Origin: Bradyrhizobium sp. SZCCT0231
Lineage (GTDB): Bacteria > Pseudomonadota > Alphaproteobacteria > Rhizobiales > Xanthobacteraceae
Direction: 5' to 3'
DNA length: 64,000 bases
NCBI RefSeq assembly: GCF_018130245.1
Contig: NZ_JAFCKP010000013.1
Coordinates: 62,001 to 126,000, forward strand
Shown here: piece after piece, positions 27,034-36,000 of the stretch
Position numbering within the stretch: position 1 is the stretch's first letter
Layout of the letters: each line of letters starts with the position of its first letter
The notes under the pieces: model-generated
Seen by the model: only the letters and a program-made list of their open reading frames with translations
What the model was told of the DNA's origin: nothing
The model's database searches: none
Program-made: the position numbers and the translations under genes

Positions 27034-30000
27034 TTGTCCCACCGCACCGTCCGTTTTCGCTCGTTCCGGTCCGTTAGACACGCGATGTTCCTCAGCGGTG
27101 CCAGCGTAGCTGCGTTGCTGGTGGGATCGGCTGCTGCCGACGCGCGCAACCTGGGCAGCGGAAGCGGGAGCCCCGTGGCAAACGTCGCCGTGACGACCAA
27201 CGCTGCGGGGCAGGCGGGGGCGATCGCATCGGCACAGGCGATGAATCGAATCAACGCCTCGCTTCAGGCGATGCGCGACGTGCAGGCGGCAGCGAGGGCC
27301 GGCGCACTGATCGGTCCGGCCAATCTGGGTCTGGACAAGAATCATCCCGGCAAGCTGCTTCCGAATGTGCCGAACGGACTTGCCCCCGGAGGCCTCAATC
27401 CCACCAGCAATCCGACCGCGATGATCGACGGGCAACCGGCCTGGACCGGCGCCGGTCTGCCGACCCAATCAACCGGCTCGAATGGCCGGGTCCAGGTCGA
27501 GGTCGTGCAGAACCAGCAGAAGGCGATCCTGACCTGGAACAAGTTCAATGTCGGACGCGAGACCGACTTGTACTTCAACCAGTCCGCCGGCGGCGGTGGC
27601 GCCGCCAATTGGATCGCGCTCAACCGCGTGCTCGACCCGAGCCTCGTTCCCAGCCAGATCCTCGGCACCATCAGGAGCGAGGGACAGGTCTACATCATCA
27701 ACAAGAACGGCATCATCTTCGGCGGCTCCAGCCAGGTCAATGTCAGTACCCTCGTGGCCTCTTCCCTCGCCTTGTCGAACGCGCAGTTTCTGGCCGGGAT
27801 CAACACCTCCATTGTGCTCACCAACGACATCCACGTGCCGACATTCGGCGAATACAACCCGCGGCTGGCCAATTCGCAAAAGCCGGCCACGGATCCAAGC
27901 CAGCCTGCGCGGTTCACGCCGGATGGCGTGCCGGGTGACGTCACCATCCAGACCGGAGCTCAGATCAGCGCGAAGACCGGCGGCAAGGCGATGCTGTTCG
28001 CGCCGATCGTCTCGAATGCCGGCCAAATCAGCGTTCCCGACGGTCAGATCATCATGGCCGCCGGCGAACAGGTCTATCTGAGGACCAATCCGGGCGACGT
28101 GCGCGGTGTGGACGTCGCGGTGACGGCCCCGATGCCCTGGCTATTCAACTACAACCATCTGATGGGGGCGATCGCCGGTTGGGACCTCTTCACGGAGAAG
28201 CCCTGGGGCGAGAGCGTTCGCGACATCCTGCTTCCCGAGATGTACGCGCGCGCGGCATCGGTCGGCTACAAGGTCGTGAACACCGGCGTCGTGCAGTCCG
28301 ATCGCGGCAACATCACTGCGATGGGGCGTGAGATCTTCCAGGGCGGCGTGATGCTGGCCGCGACCGCGCTCAACAACCGCGAAGGATCGATCCGGCTGGA
28401 TGCCTACAGCCACGGCATGATGGCATCGAGCGGCAGCCTGGACGCCCAGCTCGTGTACTGGAAGACGGGAGACCTGCATCTCTCGCCGGGCAGCGTCACC
28501 GCCGTTCTGCCTGATGTCACCGACACGAGCGAGATCGAGGAGACGGCGAAGGCTACGCGCTACAAGCCGGGGCGCGTCGAATTGCGCGGCAACTTGATCG
28601 ATATCGGGGCGCAGGCGAACATCCTGGTTCCCGCCGGCACCGTCAGCATTGTCGCCAGTACCGCGCCCGTGCCGACGGAGGAGCCGATCAACGGCGAGAC
28701 GCCAATTCGTGACGGCAGCCGGATCTATATCGGCGAGGACGCCTATGTCAGCGCCGCCGGCGTGCAGGATGTCCTCATTCCCATGTCGCGAAGGTTCGTG
28801 CAGGCCGAATTGCGCATCAACGAGCTGCGCGATTCTCCGCTGCTGCGGAATTCCTGGCTGCGGGGGCAGAAGATCATCGTCGATCGCAGCGCCAGCGGCG
28901 TCTTCACCGATGGTCCCATGGCCGGCGTGAGCTGGGGAGGCGCGGCGGGTGAATGGATCGGGACGCCGCTCGGCGACGTCTCGGCCTGGATCGGCAACAG
29001 CAAGACCAATCTCGCCGAGCTGTCCACCATCGGCGGCAACATCACGCTCAAATCGGCCGGCTCGATCATCACCCGCCAGGGTTCGCTGCTCGATGTCTCG
29101 GGCGGCTCGTTCCGCTATCAGGACGGCATGGTCAGATCGACGAAGCTGCTCGGCGCCGATGGCAGGATTTACGATATCTCCTCGGCAACGCCGGACAGGG
29201 TCTATGTCGGCTTCGCCGGCGGGTTCACTCGCACGCACAGCAACTGGGGCAAATCGGATTCCTGGAGCACGCCGTGGTCAGCGAGCCACTTCGAACGTGG
29301 TTTTACCGAGGGACGTGATGCCGGCGCCATCCAGTTTTACGCCACCGAAGGCGTTGCGTTGGAGGGCGGCTACTGGGGCGGCGTGATCGTCGGCGAGCGT
29401 CAGTCCGCAAGCGGAAAGACTGCCAAGGCCGGCTCGCTGACGTTCGGCGGCGACGGCGACGAAGACCGGCTGTGGCTGCTCGGCAAGCTCGTGATCTCCA
29501 AGGATCCGACGCAGCTGCCGACGAATTTCACGGCCACCACGTCGCTTCCGTCCAGCTGGTATTCGGGCGCTCCCGGCAACCAGGATTCGTTCCGGTTGCG
29601 GACGACCTATCTCGACTCGGACGTGCTTGCAGATGCCGGGCTCGGGAAGATCGAGCTCTACGTCTCCAACAACGTCACCCTCGAGAAGGGCACGACGCTC
29701 GAACTGACGCCGGGCAGCACGTTCTCGATCAAGGCCAATTCCACCGTTGCATACAGCCAGGACTTCAAGATCGATGGCGTGATTCACGCTCCGGGCGGCA
29801 GCGTCAATCTGCTGGGCGCGGAAAACGTGTCGTTTGGAGCCGGGGCGGCCATCGACGTCAGTGGCCAATGGGCGAACCAGGTCAAGGGCGGCGCCTCGGC
29901 ACAGCCGCCGGTGATCAACGGCGGCAGCATCACGCTGGACCAGGCGCACTTTCAGCCGGGTGTCGTGCTCGATGTATCCGGCGGCGGCTGGTATCGGCTG

Positions 30001-33000
30001 CGCAACGGCAAGCCGCAGGTGAAATTCGGCGACGCGGGCAAGATCAACACGATCGATGCAACGGAGTTGGCGAACGCCGACATGCGCGCGCATGCGGCCG
30101 GCTCCGGCGGCAGCCTGACCATCAGCGTAGGGACGGCGTCGCTGCAGATCGGCGGCGATGTGCCGACCGCGCCCAACACCGTTCGCCTGTCGGAAACGCT
30201 GTTCTCGGAGCGCGGCTTCCGCTCGCTTCAGATCTCCACGGGCGGCGATATCACGATCCCGGAAGGGGTGAGCGTCACGCAGCTCCCATACAACGTCGAT
30301 CTCAGGGGTGTAGACGTTTCGGGCTTCAGCACGGGTACGCCGATCGGCGAGATGGGCCCGCTCGCGGTGTTGCCGTCACCGCAGCGTCTGGCGCTCAAGC
30401 CGACGTCGCTCTCGCTCAGCGGCGGGTCGCTGACGATCGGCGCGGGGGCAACGGTGCGGACGGACACCGGCGGCACGATCGCGCTGTCCCTGCAGAATTC
30501 TTCGACCGGTACGCTGCGGGTTGCCGGCACAGTGGAGGCGCTGGCGGGCACGATCAATCTTTCGACAAGTGCGGGATCGGTCGTTGTTGCAAATACCGGC
30601 GCGATCATCGCGCGGGGGACGGCGGTCGGCGAAACCGATGTCAGGGGGCACCGGAGCGGCGTCGTACGCAACGGCGGCTCGGTCGCGTTCGAGTCCGCCG
30701 CGGTCGAACTCGAATCCGGCTCGCTGATCGACGTCGCCGGTGGCAGTGGCGAATTCGACCTCGAGTCGGATGACCGCCGGTTCGCACCGGTCACCCTCGC
30801 CAGCAATGGCGGCTCGATCAGCGTCAAAGCCCAGCGGGGTCTGGTCGAGGGAACATGGCACGGTCAGAGTGGAGGCAACGGCGCGCGCGGCGGCAAGGTG
30901 ACGTTGGCGTCTGCGACGTCGACCGTAATATTGTCCGAAACGGCCGCCGCCCAGCCCGGTCTGGTCGTGCGCACCTCGAGCCTGCAAGGGGCGGGCTTCG
31001 CCGATCTCGTTCTTCCGTCGACGACGCGGCTGGACGGTGTCGACCTCGCATTCGGCGGCTCGATCTCGATCACGGGATCGCTGATCAACGGCAACGGTGC
31101 CAGCTCGCGGCTCTGGGCGCCCTACATCTCGCTGTTCAGTCTGACATCGGGCAATCCGGCGCGCGCAGGCACGCTGACGCTGGCCGGATCCGTGATCGAC
31201 ATCGTGCAGGCGAACATCCGCGGCTTCGAACGAACCGTGCTCGAGGCGAGCGACATCCGGCTGTCGCACAGCAATGTCAGCCAGCCGGCGTTCCTGGACG
31301 TCGACGGCACGCTGATCGTGAAGGCCGGTCAAATCTATCCCACCTCGCAGATCAACGCGACGATCAGGGCCAGCGACAGGCTGACCGTGCAGCAGAACGG
31401 ACCTGCCGGCCTTGCGCTGTCGGCCGGCGGCACCCTGACGCTTCAAGCGCCGACGATCGAGCAGAACGGCACTCTGCGTGCGCCGTTTGGCCAGATCACG
31501 CTCAAGGCCAGCCAGCGCCTCACGCTCGGCGCCGGCAGTGTCACCTCGGTGACCGGCGATGGCCTCGTGCTGCCTTACGGTGCTCTCAGCAATAACGAAA
31601 ACTGGACGGTGACGAATGGAACGCAGCCAACCACTATCGCCAGCCTGCCGGAAAAGCGTGTGACGCTCGAGGCGCCAACGGTCGAGCTCGCCGCCGGATC
31701 GGTGGTTAACATCAAGGGCGGCGGCGACTTGATGGCATGGGAGCACGTGCCTGGACCGGGCGGCTCGCATGACATGCTGGCGCTTCCGGGCCTGTTCGCG
31801 GTCATGCCGGCTTTCGCCGGTGCGACGGCACCCAGCTCGGCGTCGATCCGCACTGGCGACCGCATCTGGCTCGACGCCGGCAGCGGATTGCCGGCGGGCT
31901 GGTACACGCTGCTGCCCGCCTCCTATGCGATGCTTCCGGGCGCCTATGCAATCCAGGCGGTGGCTGGTTCGACAGGCCAGGGAACGATGTCCAAGACGCT
32001 TGCCGACGGCACGGCGATGGTCTCAGGCTATCGCGCCAATGCCCTCGATGGCAGCCGGGACCAGCAGTCTTCGTCGTGGCGCGTCATGTCGGGCGCGGTG
32101 CTCCGGCAATACAGCGAGTACAATGAAGCGTTCGCCAACACCTTCTTCGCCTCCGATGCTTTCAAGCTGACGCAGTATCGGCTCACCGGCCAGCAGATCG
32201 TCACGCCGCGTCTGCCGGTCGATGGCGGTTCGGTGGTGTTCAAGGCGACGCAGGATCTCATTCTGAAGGGCGAGTTGCGTTCTCAGGCGGCAGCCGGCGG
32301 CCGCGGCGGTCTGGTCGATATCGCCGCCAACAAGATCGCAATCGTGGGCGCCGACCAGAGCGCCGGCACGTTGCGAGCCGATGGTTATCTGGTCATCGAT
32401 GCCGCTGCCCTGTCCGGCTTCGGCGCCGGCAGCCTGCTGGTCGGTGGTTTCCGCAGCGGCGACGTCGGCGGTCTGCGCGTGGATGTGCAGGCCCATGACA
32501 TCGTCGTGCGCAACAGCGCAAATTCGGCGTTGACGGGGCCGGAGATCATCCTCGCCGCGGGCGAGACGATTGACGTTTCCGCCGGCAGCGTCATCGTCGC
32601 GCGCGGCGAGGCGCCGACCGGCGCCGGCGATCTCATCATGGCCCCGCAGGCGTCCGATCGCGACTGGGGCGCCTTGATCCGCTTGTCCAACGGCGATGCG
32701 GTGCGGGTCCGCCGCAAGAACGTCGATACGACCGTTGGCGGTCAGGTCACGATTGGTGCCGGCGCCGTTCTCGATGGCGGCAAGACCCTTCTGATCGACG
32801 CGACGGGGACCGCCCTCGTCACCCAGGCCAGACTGACGGGCGCAGCCTTGTCGCTGGCGTCGGGCCGGATTGGCTTCGGCGGTGGCAGCGGGCTGGTGCT
32901 CGATGCCGCGGCGCTCGCCGCGCTCAACAACACCCAGCATCTGACCTTGCGCAGCTATTCCACCATCGACTTCCACAGCGCGGTGGACCTGTCGGGCCTC

Positions 33001-36000
33001 CAGGCCGTGACGCTCGACGCTGCAGGGCTGGTCGGCCGCGGCAACAACGAGATCGCGGTGAATGGCAATCGGATCGTGCTGGAAAATACGGCGAGCACGT
33101 TCAGCGAGCCGGTCGGCGCCGGTCATGGCAGCCTGAAGCTCACCGCGACCGAGCTAGCCCTTGGTGAGGGCGCCAAGGCGCTGCGCGGCTTCGACACCAT
33201 CGAGCTGACGGGAACGGCGCGCATTGCCGGCGAAGGCAAAGGCTCGCTCGACGTCGCCGGCGCGGCGCTGACCTTGTCCGCGCCGGTCTTGACTGGCCGG
33301 GGCGGTAGCCAGCAATCGGTCACCACGACCGGCGTCCTCACAGTTGCCGCTCACGGGACGGCCAGCCCGGCGCGCGATCAGGACAGCCTCGGCTCCCGCT
33401 GGACACTCACGGGCCGCGCCGTCGACTTCGCCGGACGTATCGATGCACTGGGGGGAGCGGTCAAGCTGAACGCCGCCAATGGCAACGTCAATCTGGCGGC
33501 GGGTTCGCGGATCGACGTCGGAGGATTCGAAAAGAAGTTCTTCGACGTGTCCGAATATGCCGATGCCGGGACCATCTCGCTGAGCGCCCACGGCGGCTCG
33601 GTGCTGCTCGCGGCGGGCGCGACCCTCGACCTCGGCTCCGCCCGCGATTCCGAGGGGCGTCCCATCGGGGGCGGCGCGGGCACGCTTGCGATCGAACAGG
33701 ATAGCGGCCAGGTCACGCTGGACGGCACGATCAACGCCAAAGCTGCGGCGGGCAAGCGTGGCGGTTCCTTCTCACTCGACATCGCCGCGTTGTCGGATTT
33801 TGGCGGGCTCAACCGGCGCCTGAATGGCGCCGGTTTCACCAAATCGCGCAGCTTCCGGATTCGCTCCGGCGACGTCACGGTCGACGGCGCAACGACGGCC
33901 GAGGAGTTCGCGTTGGCAGCCGATCAGGGCGGCGTGACCATCGCAGGCACAATCGACGCGCGTGCGACTTATGGCGGCTCGATCTCGATCTATGGCGGCC
34001 AGGGCCTGACCATGACGAGTACGGCGCTGCTGCGGGCAGGCGCGACCGACACGGTGGACGGGCTCGGCTCCGGCCGGGTCACCCTCGGAATCTCCAACGG
34101 CGTGCTGCGGGTGCTGGGCGGCGTGATCGACGTGGCGGGCGGCGAGGGCGGCAAGGTGACCCTGCGGGCGCCCGTCATCGAGCAGCCAGGGGCCGACAAG
34201 GTGAATGTCAGCTTCGCCGGCGCGATCAACGGCGCGCGCGAGATCGTGCTGGAGGGGTACAAGCGCTTCGACCTCGCGGCGCTTGCATCCGATCCGCGCT
34301 TCGTCGGCGTCACCGTCAATGGCAGCGGTCAGGCCGAACTCGATCTCACCAAGGCCGCGGCCGGCAAGCTCAACGTGCTGGCGGACTATGGTGCCGGAAC
34401 CCTCGTCGAATTCGTGCGCGACTTCGACGTCAGTGCCGGCTACGCGGATCTTGGCACACTGACGAGCCAGTCGAACTTCCACGCACGCGCGGGCATGGAG
34501 CTGAATTTTTCCGGCGACATCGTGCTCAAGAGCAACTGGAATCTCGGCGCAGGTGTGGTCGACCAGGCCTCGGCGCTCGCGGCCGGCGTGATGGCCCTCG
34601 AACCGGTGCTGGGCAAGGCCTATGTCGTTGCCGGCAAGGAAAGCGCCTTGCTGCGCGACCATACGACCATGGTTTATCGTACGGGGGGCAGCATTCTCGG
34701 AGAGCCGGGCGTCCTGACCATGCGCGCGGGCGGCAATATCGACCTGAAGGGCAGTGTCACCGACGGCTTCTTCCAGTTCGCCAACCCGCTGGATTCGACC
34801 TACGTCGCCGTCAAGGGCACCACCTCGACGAACCTCGGCATGGTGTTCAACGTTGGCCGCACCAGCACCACCGCGACTCTCACGCCCTACGACAGCAACA
34901 GCACGACCAACCCGTCGGCCTATGCCGGCATCACCTTCGCGACGCTCGGTACAAGAAAAACCGAAAGCATGACGACGCCGCCAACGCTCATGGGTGTTCC
35001 CTACAGCCCAGAGGCCAACTCGCCCGGCGCGAGCGCGCCGAATACGCTTGCCTATTCGGTCCTGTTCCCATCGATCACTGAGCCAGATGGCTCGAGGGTG
35101 GCGGTGCCGTCCTGGAGCCTGGGGCTCGTCGCCGGCGCCACGCCAATGGGCGAAAGCGCCGACCCGACACGCCTCGCCAGCGGCGCGACGGGCAAGATCA
35201 CGCTCAGCGAGCAGTCGGCGTACACCTATGTCAGCGGCTCGAATTCCGTTACTGCGACCGCTCTTGTCGACTCGGTCGCCTCCTATGGCTCGGGCAGCTC
35301 GCCCGGTTCGACGACGATGGATCCTGCGGATTGGCCCGCGAGCCTGGAGTCCACCGCCGGCACCCGCCTCAAGAACGATTCCAGCGCTCAGATATCCTTC
35401 GGCCTGCCGACGGATCCGGCCTACGGCTACGTGCTCGACCTCTGGAATAACTATGCCGCCGCGAACCACCTGAACCCGGATCCCGCGCAACCTCAGGCCG
35501 ACTTCAGGTGGACCAACACGGCCGCGAGCGGCGGCAACCGCCTCAGCGTCATCACGAGGTACTCGACCTTCAAGGATTTCTACCAGACGAAGATCGTCCC
35601 CAATCTTGCGACGATCGCCTCGCTCTATGCGACCATCAAGCCCGGGCCGACCACGTCCACCGTCAATCCGGTGACGATGGTGCGCACCGGCACCGGCGAC
35701 GTCAGCATCGCGGCACGCGGCGATCTGCAGCTCAAGGGCGGCGCCTCGATTTATACCGCCGGCCGGCGCGATCTCGCCGTTCTCGACGACTTCACCACGG
35801 CGCCGGCGAACGCGACCTACGGGGTGGGCGGCGGCCATCTCGACATTGCGGTCGGCGGCAACATCGACGTGGCGCTGCCGGCGGACCGCTCGCAGATGCA
35901 GCACTATACGGAGTGGCTGAACCGGCAGGGAGCGACGGACAACGCCTACGTCTTCGGTCCCTGGACTCACGCCGCATACGGCCAGATGCCGGCTCAACAA